The position numbers were made by a program, and so were the translations under genes. Positions 13,745 to 13,978 of a stretch of DNA of 13,978 nucleotides are shown here, one piece after another. The stretch lies in contig URCK01000044.1 of assembly GCA_900546295.1 (NCBI GenBank), positions 1-13,978 on the forward strand, read 5' to 3'. The notes beneath the pieces were generated by a model, which saw only the letters and a list, made by a program, of their open reading frames with translations, was not told the origin of the DNA and ran no database searches. Within the stretch, counting starts at the first letter, position 1, and each line of letters starts with the position of its first letter. This DNA is from an uncultured Eubacteriales bacterium. GTDB lineage: Bacteria; Bacillota; Clostridia; Oscillospirales; Oscillospiraceae.

Positions 13745-13978
13745 TTACTGTAGATCGACATATTCTGTGTCCAGCGTCATCGGCCGGAAGGGCTTTCCGC
13801 CGTCGACGTAGAACTTGTTGAAAAATTCAAGGCACTGCAATCTCAGGTCGTGCACATAGCAGCCGAGGAGATTGAGGCCGAAGTTCATCGCGTTGCCGAG
13901 CATCGAGATGATGATGAACGCGATCACGTTCCCCGGCATCGCCGCGAGCATATTGAAGACCTGCGCGATCACGCTGCC
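13745..13978 (-). CDS. ntpI: V-type ATPase subunit I, C-terminal end (5' part outside window)
   Basis: The last 77 residues of the large membrane stator subunit (homologue of eukaryotic a), which provides the ion half-channels. The frame is open to the right edge, so the gene starts beyond the window. A hydrophobic segment (NVIAFIIISMLGNAMNFGLNLLG) is followed by YVHDLRLQCLEFFNKFYVDGGKPFRP, the characteristic C-terminal signature of this family. The stop is TAA at 13745-13747, and subunit K begins 30 nt downstream. The operon order I-K-E-C-F-A-B-D is that of Enterococcus and Clostridium ntp operons. The operon promoter is not visible. Confidence 0.93.
   Translation of the reverse strand, partial: GSVIAQVFNMLAAMPGNVIAFIIISMLGNAMNFGLNLLGCYVHDLRLQCLEFFNKFYVDGGKPFRPMTLDTEYVDLQ

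Overview
The window looks like a chromosomal segment from a GC-rich member of the Clostridia (an Oscillospiraceae-like anaerobe is my best guess). The reasons are strong AAGGAGG-type ribosome binding sites, an NAD-linked type 1B dihydroorotate dehydrogenase (PyrD + PyrK), a PyrB/PyrI aspartate transcarbamoylase and a prokaryotic V-type ATPase operon of the Enterococcus/Clostridium ntp kind. The lineage is inferred; no rRNA or marker gene is present. There are no tRNAs, insertion sequences, phage genes or CRISPR arrays.

Left edge (1-828, minus strand): the N-terminal two thirds of a type I-beta DAHP synthase, the first enzyme of aromatic amino acid synthesis. Its 215-nt leader is the most interesting part of the window. 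A near-consensus promoter (TTGACA-17-TATACT) is followed by a 17-codon leader peptide, MKSIFVFAYYYYFTMDS, with four consecutive Tyr codons and three Phe codons. Then comes a segment able to form an antiterminator, and a perfect 13-bp hairpin with a U-tract. This is a complete ribosome-mediated tyrosine/phenylalanine attenuator, in a lineage where aromatic genes are usually controlled by T-boxes or RNA-binding proteins. The leader peptide is too short for ordinary gene calling.

829-1049: about 220 bp between divergent promoters, with no gene but an inverted repeat at 901-925.

1050-7431 (plus strand): a compact pyrimidine operon, pyrC-pyrK-pyrD-pyrF-HAD phosphatase-pyrE-pyrB-pyrI, driven by a TTGACA-17-TATAAT promoter and closed by a strong terminator. 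Several genes overlap by 4-8 nt. It supplies every step from carbamoyl phosphate to UMP; carAB and pyrR are not in the window. The mRNA leader is only about 25 nt, so no PyrR-type attenuator can lie upstream of pyrC. Codons 29-70 of pyrC form a strongly U-rich, T-ending codon island unlike the rest of the operon.

7439-13978 (minus strand, convergent): a V-type ATPase operon transcribed in the order I (partial)-K-E-C-F-A-B-D, sharing the terminator at 7395-7431 with the pyr operon. The K subunit keeps the Na+-ligand residues known from E. hirae NtpK, so a sodium-coupled enzyme is likely.
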